Shown: positions 1 through 8,076 of the stretch, in pieces | Numbering within the stretch: position 1 is the stretch's first letter | How the letters are laid out: each line of letters opens with the position of its first letter | Assembly: GCF_001556105.1 (NCBI RefSeq) | Contig: NZ_LSIF01000054.1 | Location: forward strand, 23,543-87,542 | Direction: 5' to 3' | Length of the DNA: 64,000 nt | Source: Pseudoxanthomonas mexicana | GTDB lineage: Bacteria; Pseudomonadota; Gammaproteobacteria; Xanthomonadales; Xanthomonadaceae | Program-made: the position numbers and the translations under genes | Notes under the pieces: generated by a model | What the model saw: only the letters and a program-made list of their open reading frames with translations | Told to the model about the DNA's origin: nothing | The model's database searches: none

Positions 1-1
1 C

Positions 2-385
2 GCTTTCCGTCTGCATCACCGCGTGGAAGGCGGGAACGTGTCGACGGTGATCGATGCCGGGACCGGAGTTGCGCCCACCCTGGCCACGACACTCGAACAG
101 GGGGACCGCCAGGAATACGGCTCCGCATGGGTGGATTGCTTTGGCTCGCATGCCGACGCAGTGCGATTCCTGGCCTGCCAGGACGCCGCGATCGCAGTGG
201 CGCCGGATGCACGCGTGGCCTACACGAAGATTTCGCTACCGATAGACCCGGATGCCGTCACGCCGCTGCGCGTGATCGACATCGCGTGTCCGATGGTGGC
301 GCAGATGGGGGCCAGCCCGGCAGAAGCGTTCTGTTTCCTGGTGCCGCGGGTGGCATTCCGGGTCGTGTCCGAGCAGCTGCTGTAA
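2..385 (+). CDS. Hypothetical protein, 5' end cut by window edge
   Basis: The frame is open from the first complete codon of the window to a TAA at 383-385. A GTG at 23 could be an internal start, but nothing shows that the gene begins there, so I treat it as partial. The visible 127 residues are mixed alpha/beta in character, with no signal peptide, membrane segment or motif I recognise. It is followed 31 bp later by the ArsC/Spx-like gene on the same strand and may share its transcript. Codon use is typical of the window, which supports real coding. I cannot assign a function. Confidence 0.6.
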   Translation, partial: AFRLHHRVEGGNVSTVIDAGTGVAPTLATTLEQGDRQEYGSAWVDCFGSHADAVRFLACQDAAIAVAPDARVAYTKISLPIDPDAVTPLRVIDIACPMVAQMGASPAEAFCFLVPRVAFRVVSEQLL

Positions 386-416
386 CATCGCAAGTCGGTT
401 TCTTTCCCACGCCGCG

Positions 417-779
417 ATGACCACTACGCTCTACGGACTGAAGAACTGCGACACCTGCAAGAAGGCGACGAAGTGGCTGGACCGCTTCGGTGTCGCGTAC
501 GAATTCGTCGACTACCGCGACAACCGGCAGGCGCCCGAGACGCTGAAGGACTGGGCGGAGAAAGCGGGCGGCTGGGATGCGCTGATCAACAAGTCGTCGA
601 CGACCTGGCGGCAGTTGCCGGAGAACCGCAAGACACCAGGTTCCGATGCGGAGTGGAAGCTGCTGTTGAAGGAATATCCGCAGCTTATCCGTCGCCCGGT
701 GGTGATCGGCGGTGCGGCGGGCTTTTCACAGGGCTTCAGCGACAATGGCTTCAAGAAGCAGTTCGGAGCCGAAGCGTGA
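417..779 (+). CDS. ArsC/Spx-family (YffB-like) thioredoxin-fold protein
   Basis: This 120-residue protein has the length and layout of the ArsC/Spx/YffB reductase-like family. The N-terminus reads [13 protein letters not shown], giving a C11-x-x-C14 redox motif on the first strand-helix turn, and a conserved RRPVV segment lies near residue 94. True arsenate reductases use the single Cys equivalent to C11; the CxxC form is seen in YffB- and Spx-type members, whose physiological substrate is uncertain. It sits directly before dapE with a 4-nt overlap (GTGA at 776-779), so the two are translationally coupled. That order is common in xanthomonads. A dedicated role in arsenic resistance is unlikely, because no ars genes are nearby. 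Confidence 0.85.
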   Translation: MTTTLYGLKNCDTCKKATKWLDRFGVAYEFVDYRDNRQAPETLKDWAEKAGGWDALINKSSTTWRQLPENRKTPGSDAEWKLLLKEYPQLIRRPVVIGGAAGFSQGFSDNGFKKQFGAEA

Positions 780-1918
780 GCGATGTCGTCGAGCTTTCCA
801 GCGAACTGATCCGCCGTCATTCGGTGACGCCGGACGATGCGGGCTGCCAGCAGGTGCTGGCGACGCGGCTGGCGCAGTGGGGATTCCAATGCGAACACCT
901 GCGCTTCGGCGACACCGACAATCTGTGGGCCACGCACGGCAGCGGCTCGCCGGTGCTGGTGCTGCTCGGCCACACCGACGTGGTCCCGCCTGGTCCGCTG
1001 TCCGCGTGGACCAGCGATCCCTTCGTGCCCACCGTGCGCGATGGCGTGCTGTACGGACGCGGCACCGCCGACATGAAGTGCAGCGTGGCTGCATGCACGA
1101 TCGCGCTGGAGCGCTTCGTCGACGCGCATCCGGACCATCCGGGCACAGTCGCCCTGCTGGTCACGTCGGACGAGGAAGGGCCTGCGCACGATGGCGTGAA
1201 GAAGGTCGCCGAGCTGTTCCGCGAGCGTGGACAGAAGATCGACTGGTGCATCACCGGCGAGCCCTCCTCGAAGGACGCACTGGGTGACCTGTTGCGCGTG
1301 GGTCGTCGCGGCACGCTGACCGGCACCTTGCAGGTGCACGGCATACAAGGTCACGTGGCCTATCCGCACAAGGCGCTCAACCCCATCCACAAGGCCCTGC
1401 CTGCGCTGGATGAACTGGCGGCGCGCCAGTGGGACGAAGGCTACGAAACCTTCCCGCCGACCAGCCTGCAGATCTCCAACATCCATGCGGGCACCGGCGC
1501 CAGCAACGTCATCCCGGGCGAACTGCAACTGGTGTTCAACCTGCGCTTCAATCCGAGCTGGACAGCGGAGCGGCTGGAGCAGGAGATCGAAGGCATCTTC
1601 CGCAAGCATGGGCTGGAGTACAGCATCCAGTGGCTGCGCGGCGGCGAGCCGTTCTACACACCGGAAGGCCACCTGCGCGCCACCGCGCGAGCGGTGCTGG
1701 GCGAATTCGCTGGCGGACCGCCGGAAGAGAGCACGGCGGGCGGTACGTCCGATGCGCGCTTCATCGCACCGCTGGGTGCGGAATGCATCGAGGTCGGACC
1801 GGTCAACGCCAGCATCCACAAGGTCGACGAGCATGTGCGCGTGGCCGACCTGGAGGCGCTGCCGGGTCTGTACCAGGCGCTGGTGGAGCGGCTGATGCTG
1901 ACCGAACGGGGTTCCTGA
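776..1918 (+). CDS. dapE: Succinyl-diaminopimelate desuccinylase
   Basis: DapE hydrolyses N-succinyl-LL-2,6-diaminopimelate to succinate and LL-diaminopimelate in the cytoplasm, a step of lysine and peptidoglycan precursor synthesis. The 380-residue product matches the family length. Metal-site motifs are visible: GHTDVVPPG (H66), GRGTADMKC (D99) and SDEEGPA (E133/E134), followed by the dimerisation domain and the C-terminal TSDARF and HKVDEHV motifs. I chose the GTG at 776 because the protein aligns from [11 protein letters not shown] and because GTGA overlaps the stop of the preceding gene. The upstream in-frame extension is a shadow of the ArsC-like gene. A dizinc enzyme is expected from the family. 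Confidence 0.95.
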   Translation: MSDVVELSSELIRRHSVTPDDAGCQQVLATRLAQWGFQCEHLRFGDTDNLWATHGSGSPVLVLLGHTDVVPPGPLSAWTSDPFVPTVRDGVLYGRGTADMKCSVAACTIALERFVDAHPDHPGTVALLVTSDEEGPAHDGVKKVAELFRERGQKIDWCITGEPSSKDALGDLLRVGRRGTLTGTLQVHGIQGHVAYPHKALNPIHKALPALDELAARQWDEGYETFPPTSLQISNIHAGTGASNVIPGELQLVFNLRFNPSWTAERLEQEIEGIFRKHGLEYSIQWLRGGEPFYTPEGHLRATARAVLGEFAGGPPEESTAGGTSDARFIAPLGAECIEVGPVNASIHKVDEHVRVADLEALPGLYQALVERLMLTERGS

Positions 1919-1992
1919 GGGGGCCGGGCAGCGCGCTTCGCTTTCGGATGAAACAGTTGCCAAGCGCCGACGCGACCGGTTACGTTCGCTCC

Positions 1993-2076
1993 ATGCCCCG
2001 CCGCACCGCCATCAATAACAACCGCAATAACCTGCGTCCGAACAACGGGACGCGGGCGATGCGGTTCTGCGACTAG
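1993..2076 (+). CDS. Asn-rich leader peptide of the asnB attenuator
   Basis: A 27-codon ORF begins MPRRTAINNNRNN, and 7 of its 27 codons specify asparagine (AAT/AAC at codons 8-10, 12-13 and 17-18). Its stop TAG is at 2074-2076. It lies upstream of asparagine synthetase asnB and is followed by an intrinsic terminator at 2106-2131. This is the architecture of a ribosome-stalling amino-acid attenuator leader. A weak promoter-like pair (TTGCCA at 1957, TACGTT at 1981) would place the transcript start almost at the ATG, and no clear Shine-Dalgarno is visible, so the peptide might be leaderless. Function is inferred from composition and position. Confidence 0.8.
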   Translation: MPRRTAINNNRNNLRPNNGTRAMRFCD

Positions 2077-2115
2077 GCAACGAAACACCTGCCGGATACC
2101 AGAAACCCGCATCGC
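2031..2115 (+). promoter_or_regulatory. asnB attenuator: pause and antiterminator stems
   Basis: Two mutually exclusive pairings can be drawn. Pause stem: CCTGCGTCC (2031-2039) with GGACGCGGG (2048-2056); Asn codons 17-18 lie in its loop. Antiterminator: GCGATGCGG (2056-2064) with CCGCATCGC (2107-2115), a perfect 9-bp match that uses the 5' arm of the terminator. Ribosomes stalled on the early Asn codons would cover the first arm, free the second, and so prevent terminator formation. A ribosome reaching the stop codon would cover the second arm and allow termination. Drawn by eye, without energy calculation. Confidence 0.75.
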
Positions 2116-2131
2116 GAGATGCGGGTTTTTT
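2106..2131 (+). terminator. Intrinsic terminator of the asnB leader
   Basis: The 8-bp stem CCCGCATC/GATGCGGG closes a GCGA loop and is followed by six T residues (2126-2131). It sits 29 bp after the leader-peptide stop and 41 bp before the asnB start, where it would stop transcription before asnB unless the antiterminator forms. Confidence 0.9.
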
Positions 2132-2172
2132 CGTTCCGGGCGCCTGCCCTCAAACCCCACCAGGAGTTTTCC

Positions 2173-3876
2173 ATGTGTTCCATCTTCGGCATCTTCGGGC
2201 TGCAACCCGGTGACGACGTCCAGGCGCTGCGACGGCAGTCGCTGGAGCTTTCGCAGAAGCAGCGCCATCGCGGTCCCGACTGGAGCGGCGTTTACCACGA
2301 CGACGGCGCCATCCTCGTGCACGAGCGCCTGGCCATCGTCGATCCCGCCGGCGGCTCGCAGCCGTTGCGTTCGGCCGATGGCGGACTGGTGCTGGCGGTC
2401 AACGGCGAGATCTACAACCACCGCGAGCTGAAGGCGGAACTGGCGCAGGACTACGCGTTCCAGACTGGGTCGGACTGCGAGGTCATCAACGCGCTGTATC
2501 GCGAAGACGCACCTGCCTCCTTCCTCAATCGCCTCAACGGCATCTTCGCGTTCGCGCTGTGGGACAAGGCGAACGGGCGCACACTGATCGCACGCGATCC
2601 CATCGGCGTCTGTCCGCTGTACTGGGGCCACGACCGCGAAGGCCGCCTGTGCGTGGCATCGGAGATGAAGGCGCTGTCGCCGATCTGTGCGGACGTCGCC
2701 CAGTTCCCGCCTGGGCACTACTACGATTCGGCGACACGCGAACTGGTGAAGTACTACGCCACGGCCTGGCGCGAGTATTCCGCGGTGGACGGTGTGCAAC
2801 TGGCGAAGGACGAACTGCGCGAAGCCTTCGAACGCGCCGTGCATCGCCAGCTGATGACCGACGTGCCGTATGGCGTGCTGCTGTCGGGCGGGCTGGATTC
2901 GTCGCTGGTAGCGGCGGTCGCGGCGCGTTACGCGCGCCATCGCATCGAGGACAACGACACGACGGAAGCCTGGTGGCCGCGCCTGCACTCGTTCGCCATC
3001 GGCCTGGAAGGTTCGCCGGACCTTGCCGCCGCCGAGGTCGCCGCGAAGGCGCTGGGTACGGTGCACCACGGCTTCACCTACACCTTCCAGGAAGGCCTCG
3101 ATGCGATCCCGGAAGTGATCCGCCATATCGAGACCTACGACGTCACCACCATCCGTGCGTCGACGCCGATGTACCTGCTGGCGCGCCGCATCAAGGCGAT
3201 GGGCGTGAAGATGGTGCTGTCGGGCGAGGGCAGCGACGAGATCTTTGGCGGCTATCTGTACTTCCACAAGGCGCCCAACGCGCGCGAGTTCCACGAGGAA
3301 CTGGTGCGCAAGCTGGACGCGCTGCACAACTACGACTGCCTGCGCGCGAACAAGTCGATGATGGCCTGGGGCGTGGAGCCGCGCGTGCCCTTCCTTGACG
3401 TCGAGTTCCTCGATGTGGCGATGAAGATGGATGCCCTGCACAAGATGATCGACAAGGGCAGCGCCGGTGCGCAGCGCATGGAGAAGGGCGTGTTGCGCGA
3501 GGCCTTCGACGGTTACCTGCCGGGATCGATCCTGTGGCGGCAGAAGGAGCAGTTCAGCGATGGTGTCGGCTACGGCTGGATCGACGGGCTGAAGGCGCAT
3601 GCCGAAGCGCAGGTCAGCGACCGCGAACTCGCCGCCGCCGACAAGCGCTTCCCGGTCAATCCGCCGCAGACCAAGGAAGCGTACTTCTACCGCACGCTGT
3701 TCGAGCAGCACTATCCTGGCCAGGCGTGTGCGGAGACGGTGCCCGGTGGCAAGTCGATTGCGTGCTCGTCGCCGGCCGCCATCGCGTGGGACGCGAGCTT
3801 TGCGAAGATGGCCGATCCCTCTGGTCGCGCGGTCGCCGGGGTGCACGCCGCGGCACTGGACGCATCACCCTCATGA
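2173..3876 (+). CDS. asnB: Asparagine synthetase B (glutamine-hydrolysing)
   Basis: AsnB makes asparagine from aspartate, ATP and glutamine. The 567-residue protein starts MCSIFGIFG. After Met removal, Cys2 is the N-terminal nucleophile of the glutaminase (Ntn) domain, which fixes the start at 2173 rather than the in-frame upstream ATG at 2119 that lies in the terminator. A good Shine-Dalgarno (AGGAG, 2162-2166) precedes it. The glutaminase half carries RHRGPD and VNGEIYN. The synthetase half carries the PP-loop SGGLDSS and the SGEGSDE motif. Length and order match the E. coli AsnB type. Regulation by the Asn-codon attenuator just upstream is likely. It overlaps the next gene by ATGA. Confidence 0.96.
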   Translation: MCSIFGIFGLQPGDDVQALRRQSLELSQKQRHRGPDWSGVYHDDGAILVHERLAIVDPAGGSQPLRSADGGLVLAVNGEIYNHRELKAELAQDYAFQTGSDCEVINALYREDAPASFLNRLNGIFAFALWDKANGRTLIARDPIGVCPLYWGHDREGRLCVASEMKALSPICADVAQFPPGHYYDSATRELVKYYATAWREYSAVDGVQLAKDELREAFERAVHRQLMTDVPYGVLLSGGLDSSLVAAVAARYARHRIEDNDTTEAWWPRLHSFAIGLEGSPDLAAAEVAAKALGTVHHGFTYTFQEGLDAIPEVIRHIETYDVTTIRASTPMYLLARRIKAMGVKMVLSGEGSDEIFGGYLYFHKAPNAREFHEELVRKLDALHNYDCLRANKSMMAWGVEPRVPFLDVEFLDVAMKMDALHKMIDKGSAGAQRMEKGVLREAFDGYLPGSILWRQKEQFSDGVGYGWIDGLKAHAEAQVSDRELAAADKRFPVNPPQTKEAYFYRTLFEQHYPGQACAETVPGGKSIACSSPAAIAWDASFAKMADPSGRAVAGVHAAALDASPS

Positions 3877-4241
3877 CGCCCTCCGATCTCGTCCGCGAAT
3901 GGGTCCGTCGTTTCAATGCGGCGGATATCGACGGACTGGCGGCGCTGTATGCAGAGGACGCGGTCAACCATCAGGTGGTGACCGAGCCGCTGCACGGACG
4001 CGAGGCGATCGCCGCGATGTTCCGCACCGAGTTCGGCCGCGCCACGATGGTGTGCATCGTGGACAACCTGTTCGAGGACGGCGAATGGGCCATCCTCGAG
4101 TGGCGGGATCCGCTCGGCCTGCGCGGCTGCGGCTTCTTCCACGTGCGCGAGGGGCGGATCGTGTTCCAGCGCGGTTACTTCGACCAGCTCAGCTTCTTCC
4201 GGCAGCAGGGGCTGCCGGTACCGGCGCACTACCTGGGTTGA
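3873..4241 (+). CDS. NTF2/SnoaL-like fold protein
   Basis: A 122-residue protein of the nuclear-transport-factor-2/SnoaL-like fold. The typical opening is helical (LVREWVRRFNAADIDGLAALYAEDAVNH) and the C-terminal beta sheet ends FHVREGRIVFQRGYFDQLSF. Members are small cone-shaped enzymes or binding proteins with diverse substrates, so no reaction can be named. The start ATG overlaps the asnB stop (ATGA, 3873-3876), implying translational coupling with asparagine synthetase. Its end overlaps the convergent penicillin-acylase gene by 13 bp. No signal peptide is seen, so it is probably cytoplasmic. Confidence 0.85.
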   Translation: MTPSDLVREWVRRFNAADIDGLAALYAEDAVNHQVVTEPLHGREAIAAMFRTEFGRATMVCIVDNLFEDGEWAILEWRDPLGLRGCGFFHVREGRIVFQRGYFDQLSFFRQQGLPVPAHYLG

Positions 4242-6640
4242 GTGTTGCTCGGGCGCAGCGTCAGCGTGTGGGTCGTGGCGCCGGGCAGGAACGGCGTGGG
4301 CCGGCCATGCACCCAGTCATCGTGGCCCGCGCCCCAGAACGGCGACATCGGGTGGCCGCTCTGGCCGCCCGGCATGTGGATGATGCCGTCGGCCTCGTGA
4401 CCGGGTGACACCACCATGCGTTCGGATGCACCGAAGGCCGGACCCTGCACGCGCGGCATCGCGCCGTCGCCGGCGAGCGGTTCGCCCGGCATGCACAGCT
4501 TCGGCTTGAGGAAGGCGGGCAGGGCGTTGGCGAGCGGGTGGCAGATCTTCGCGGTGTTGCGCTCACCCCAGCGGCGCTCGGCCAGCGGACCTTGTCCGGC
4601 GAGGTCGTCGCGCACTTCCTTGGCGGCGTCTTCCAGCAGCGCATCCCAGCTCTGGTAGCGGCGCGACAGCAGGTGCGCGGGTCGCTGCTCCAGCAGCGGC
4701 CACACCGCGCCTTCCAGCTGCGGCAGGTCGGGCATGACGAAGTCGTCGCCGAGTGCTGCCTGCGCGGGTGCGGTCAGGCCGTCGGCGATGCGCGCGTGCA
4801 CGGCGAGCCGCCATGCGCGCACCAGCCGATAGCTCACGGAATCGACGCTGGCGACGCCTTCCCAGGTCTTGCCGGCATCGGCGAGCGCCTTGATCGATGC
4901 GTTGGCCGGCTGTCGCTTCGCTTCGTCCTGCAGCAGTTGCCACCAGCGCTGCAGGAACAGCGCTCGGTCATCGAGCTGGATCGCCAGCAGGTCCTGCTCG
5001 GTGAACCGATCCTTCGCCAGCAGGCCGTCGCGGATCTGCTTCGCGCGTGCGCCCAGCGCATAGCCGCCATCGCCGACCCGGGCGAGCGAGGCGCCGTCCA
5101 GCACGCGCGCATTCGCGGTCCACAGCCGGTGGTTGGCCGGGGAGGTGAGCACCGGCGTCAGCTGGCTGGAAATCACCCACGGCGTGCAGCTGCCCGGTGC
5201 CTGGGGGGCTGCATCGTCCGGCGGTGCCGACGGTGCAAGTTCCAGCGTATGCGGGCACGAGGCCGCGCGCGACGGCAGCGGGCCGAGGATGCGCCAGCCG
5301 ATGCGGCCGTTGTGGTCGGCGATCACCAGGTTCTGCGCGGGCGTCGCGGTGCGCTGGGCAACCGACAGCGCGGCCGACAGGTCGCCTGCCGCGGCGAAGT
5401 CCGCCAGTCCGAAGTTCAGTGCGCCCGGCTGGTGCGCGACCCAGCGCAATGCCAGCGCCGGCTGCTTGCCCTTCGCGGCATGGATGATCGGCCCGTAGCG
5501 CGTTTCCGGCACGTCCAGCGTCACCGGATCGGCGCCCGCGACCTCGATCGTTTCGGCATGGTGTTCGACCGCGTCGCAGGTCTCCGCGGCATCGCCCTTG
5601 CCGCAGGGCTTCACCGGATACCAGTCCGCCGTGTCCGCGTAGCTGTTGGTGAAGCCCCACGCCACGTGTCCGTTGCTGCCCACGATGATCGCCGGCAGGC
5701 CGGGCAGGCTGAAGCCGGAGACATCGACCTTGCCACCGGGCGCGCGCGGGTCCGGATAGCGCAGGCGTACGCGGAACCAGATGTTCGGCGCGCGCAGCCC
5801 CAGGTGCATGTCGTCGGCGACGATGGCGCGACCGTCCGCCGTCAGCGCACCGGCCACGGCCCAGTTGTTGCTGCCGGGCGTGCCCTTGTCGGCCAGGCGC
5901 TGGTGGGTACCGGTTTCCGGCATCGGCAGCGTGCGCAGGTCGACCTCGTCCGCCGTCGGCAACACGGCATTGCCGCGCGGTTCGCCCTGCAGCGGCGCGT
6001 CCCATTCGGTGCCGTCGTGGGTCAACAGCGCGTACAGCGCAGGCGGGACCTGACGACGGAGCTTCCACAGGCCGAGCTCGCGTACGTTGTCCGCGTCCTG
6101 CAGGTCGAAGTACATGGCGTAGCCGGCCAGCGCGGAGTCGGCCACTTCCCAGGCGCGCGGCGACTGCCGCAGCAGCAGGTACGGCCAGGGCCGCGACTTC
6201 AGCGCGCCGAGGCCATCGTTCACGCCGTCGGCATAGGCCTGCAGCTGCGGCATGCGGTCGCCGGCGAATCCATCGAGCGATGCGGTCGCGCGCGCGCGCA
6301 TGCGGTGCATCCGTCGCGCCTTGTCCATGTCCACCGCGATCGGGCCGAACAGTCCGGCCAGCTCGCCGGCGGAGCTGCGCCGCATCAGGTCCATCTCGAA
6401 GTAGCGCTCCTGCGCGTGCACGAAGCCAAGCGCGCGCACCGCGTCGGCTTCGCTCGCCGCCTCGATGGTCACTACGCCGAGTGCGTCGCGCTGGAGGGAC
6501 ACCGGCGCGGAGAGGCCGGCGAGCGGCTGCTCACCGTCCAGATGGGCCAGGCTGCCCCGCATCAGCCACCACGCCAGCAGCAACGCCACCACCACCAGGG
6601 CCAACAGCAGCAGCGCGATGCGCCGGGTCCACTTCAGCAT
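4229..6640 (-). CDS. Penicillin acylase family protein (N-terminal nucleophile hydrolase)
   Basis: An 803-residue membrane-anchored or exported Ntn hydrolase. Residues 5-27 form one hydrophobic helix after a KWTRR start, so it is either an uncleaved anchor or a signal sequence. The alpha-chain region is followed by TPGSNNWAV; self-cleavage at G256/S257 would release a beta chain starting with the catalytic serine, as in penicillin G acylase and AHL acylases. The beta chain contains [16 protein letters not shown] and ends with the family's conserved His/Gly-rich [13 protein letters not shown]. Possible substrates are N-acyl homoserine lactones or other amides; the sequence does not decide. It is transcribed alone, convergent with the NTF2-like gene. 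Confidence 0.88.
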   Translation of the reverse strand: MLKWTRRIALLLLALVVVALLLAWWLMRGSLAHLDGEQPLAGLSAPVSLQRDALGVVTIEAASEADAVRALGFVHAQERYFEMDLMRRSSAGELAGLFGPIAVDMDKARRMHRMRARATASLDGFAGDRMPQLQAYADGVNDGLGALKSRPWPYLLLRQSPRAWEVADSALAGYAMYFDLQDADNVRELGLWKLRRQVPPALYALLTHDGTEWDAPLQGEPRGNAVLPTADEVDLRTLPMPETGTHQRLADKGTPGSNNWAVAGALTADGRAIVADDMHLGLRAPNIWFRVRLRYPDPRAPGGKVDVSGFSLPGLPAIIVGSNGHVAWGFTNSYADTADWYPVKPCGKGDAAETCDAVEHHAETIEVAGADPVTLDVPETRYGPIIHAAKGKQPALALRWVAHQPGALNFGLADFAAAGDLSAALSVAQRTATPAQNLVIADHNGRIGWRILGPLPSRAASCPHTLELAPSAPPDDAAPQAPGSCTPWVISSQLTPVLTSPANHRLWTANARVLDGASLARVGDGGYALGARAKQIRDGLLAKDRFTEQDLLAIQLDDRALFLQRWWQLLQDEAKRQPANASIKALADAGKTWEGVASVDSVSYRLVRAWRLAVHARIADGLTAPAQAALGDDFVMPDLPQLEGAVWPLLEQRPAHLLSRRYQSWDALLEDAAKEVRDDLAGQGPLAERRWGERNTAKICHPLANALPAFLKPKLCMPGEPLAGDGAMPRVQGPAFGASERMVVSPGHEADGIIHMPGGQSGHPMSPFWGAGHDDWVHGRPTPFLPGATTHTLTLRPSNTQPR

Positions 6641-6748
6641 TGCGGAGTCCTTGCGAGAGGGGTGTGGCGAGTGGCCGGATTATTCCACGGAAGCCATGAC
6701 CATCTCTGCCGCGGCGCAACGACGAACGAGACTGATTCCGATTCGGTC

Positions 6749-6770
6749 ATGCCCGGATTCGATCGGGCAT
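6749..6770 (+). repeat. Inverted repeat upstream of bacterioferritin
   Basis: ATGCCCG (6749-6755) and CGGGCAT (6764-6770) form a 7-bp inverted repeat with an 8-nt centre, 31-52 bp before the bfr start. There is no T run, so it is not a standard terminator. It does not resemble a canonical Fur box. It may be an operator or a leader hairpin. Confidence 0.4.
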
Positions 6771-6800
6771 CCTGTGCGCCTCGCCACCGGAGCCCACCCC

Positions 6801-7286
6801 ATGAAAGGCCACCCCCACGTCGTCGATTACCTCAAGTTCCTGCTGCGTGGCGAACTGGCGGCGCGCGACCAGTACTTCATCCATTCGCGCCGCTACGAGG
6901 ACCAGGGACTGAAAGCCCTGTTCCATCGCCTCGACCACGAGATGCAGGAAGAGACCGAACACGCCGACGCGCTGCTGCGCCGCATCCTGTTCCTGGAAGG
7001 CGACCCCGACATGCGGCCGGAGGCCTTCGTGGCCGGCAAGACCGTCGAGGAGATGCTGCAGCGCGACCTGGAGGTCGAGTACGCGGTGCGTGCCCACCTG
7101 GCGAAGGGCGTGGCGCTGTGCGAACAGCATGGCGACTACATCAGCCGCGAGATCCTTCTGGCCCAGCTGAAGGATACCGAGGAAGACCACGCGCACTGGC
7201 TGGAACAGCAGCTGGGCCTGATCAAGCGCCTGGGCATCCAGCTGTACCTGACCTCCAAGCTCGACGGCGAACCCGCCGCCGAGTGA
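6801..7286 (+). CDS. bfr: Bacterioferritin (heme-ligand Met replaced)
   Basis: A 161-residue ferritin-like four-helix protein that stores iron as a ferric mineral inside a 24-mer shell. The start [11 protein letters not shown] aligns with the classical bacterioferritin N-terminus, so I chose the ATG at 6801. Ferroxidase-centre residues appear to be complete: E18, E51, H54, E94, E127 and H130. The residue equivalent to the heme-coordinating Met52 of E. coli Bfr is Thr here ([11 protein letters not shown]), so this subunit probably cannot bind the inter-subunit heme itself. It may form a heme-free or mixed shell with another subunit. No bfd gene is adjacent. Its stop directly abuts that of the convergent tpm. 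Confidence 0.92.
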   Translation: MKGHPHVVDYLKFLLRGELAARDQYFIHSRRYEDQGLKALFHRLDHEMQEETEHADALLRRILFLEGDPDMRPEAFVAGKTVEEMLQRDLEVEYAVRAHLAKGVALCEQHGDYISREILLAQLKDTEEDHAHWLEQQLGLIKRLGIQLYLTSKLDGEPAAE

Positions 7287-7943
7287 TCAGCCGCGCCGGA
7301 GCCGGTAGACCGCCGTCTCCAACGCGCTCAGTCCTTCCTCGCGGAAGCGCGGCTCCTGGTCCAGGATGTCTCGCCGTTCCAGCAGCGTGTGCCGCCACGG
7401 CGCGGCGAACAACGCTTCCACTTCGGCCTGCGCCACCGAGAACGGGGGCCCGGCCTTCTCCTCCTGCGGATACTCCAGGGTAATCAGCAACCCCTGGCAG
7501 CCGGCCGGCAGGGCGGCATACACCGTGTCGCGGTAGCGCAGGCGCAGGTCCGGCGGCAGCGCGATCAGTGCGGCGCGGTCGTAGACGCCGGCGACGTCCG
7601 CCAGCAGCGCAGGATCCAGTCCGAACGCGTCACCGAGGATGATCTCGATGGGTCCGGCGCTGAAGTGCTCGCCGTAATGGCTGGACGTGCGTACGGGCTC
7701 CAGTCCCGCCTCTTCGAAGAACTGTGTCACCGCCAGCGGCGACAGCTCCACGCCCAGCACGCGGTGGCCCTGTGCCGCCAGCCAGTGCATGTCCAGCGAC
7801 TTGCCGCACAGCGGCACCAGCGCGCGCGAGCCTTCCGGCAGTTGCAGGGAGGGCCAGTGCTTCTGCAGCAGCGGCATCACGTCATGGCGATGGAAGCCGA
7901 TCTGTCCTTCCTGCCAGCGCTGCAACCAGAAATCGGCGTCCAT
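7287..7943 (-). CDS. tpm: Thiopurine S-methyltransferase
   Basis: A 218-residue SAM-dependent methyltransferase of the TPMT family, which in bacteria methylates thiopurines and can methylate selenium and tellurium oxyanions. The family signature [18 protein letters not shown] opens the protein. It is followed by [27 protein letters not shown] (SAM-binding Gly motif), then [15 protein letters not shown] and LLITLEYPQ. The length matches the bacterial family. It ends adjacent to bfr and lies downstream of parC on the same strand, but a 133-bp gap holding a duplicated parC tail separates them. Confidence 0.93.
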   Translation of the reverse strand: MDADFWLQRWQEGQIGFHRHDVMPLLQKHWPSLQLPEGSRALVPLCGKSLDMHWLAAQGHRVLGVELSPLAVTQFFEEAGLEPVRTSSHYGEHFSAGPIEIILGDAFGLDPALLADVAGVYDRAALIALPPDLRLRYRDTVYAALPAGCQGLLITLEYPQEEKAGPPFSVAQAEVEALFAAPWRHTLLERRDILDQEPRFREEGLSALETAVYRLRRG

Positions 7944-7979
7944 CGTGTGGTCCTCGTTGTTGATTCGTTGTGCCGAAGC

Positions 7980-8014
7980 GAATTACTGGACATCCAGTCC
8001 GTCGACCTTCTGCC
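7980..8014 (-). repeat. 35-bp copy of the parC 3' end (second copy)
   Basis: Bases 7980-8014 are identical to 8074-8108, which hold the last codons of parC (ending KVDGLDVQ) plus its stop. The second copy lies 94 bp further on, between parC and tpm and 37 bp from the tpm start. It is not part of a longer ORF. It may be a remnant of a tandem duplication or of recombination with another parC allele. Confidence 0.9.
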
Positions 8015-8076
8015 GCGCCACCTGAAAAGCAGGTCGTGGCGATGACGAACGCGCCGCAGCGCGCCCGTTTGATGAA

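Noticed and set aside
512-1963. Long minus-strand ORF of 483 codons across dapE
   Set aside because: It is antisense to dapE with no recognisable motif; high-GC coding DNA regularly leaves the opposite strand open.
1654-3846. Minus-strand ORF of 730 codons across asnB
   Set aside because: A shadow of dapE/asnB: Arg/His/Gln-rich composition and no domain, while the plus strand gives complete enzymes.
6749-6770. Fur box before bacterioferritin
   Set aside because: The inverted repeat is GC-rich and does not match the A/T-rich Fur consensus.
4538-7483. Plus-strand ORF of 981 codons opposite the penicillin acylase
   Set aside because: Composition is that of an antisense frame, it runs through bfr in a wrong frame, and it has no motif.
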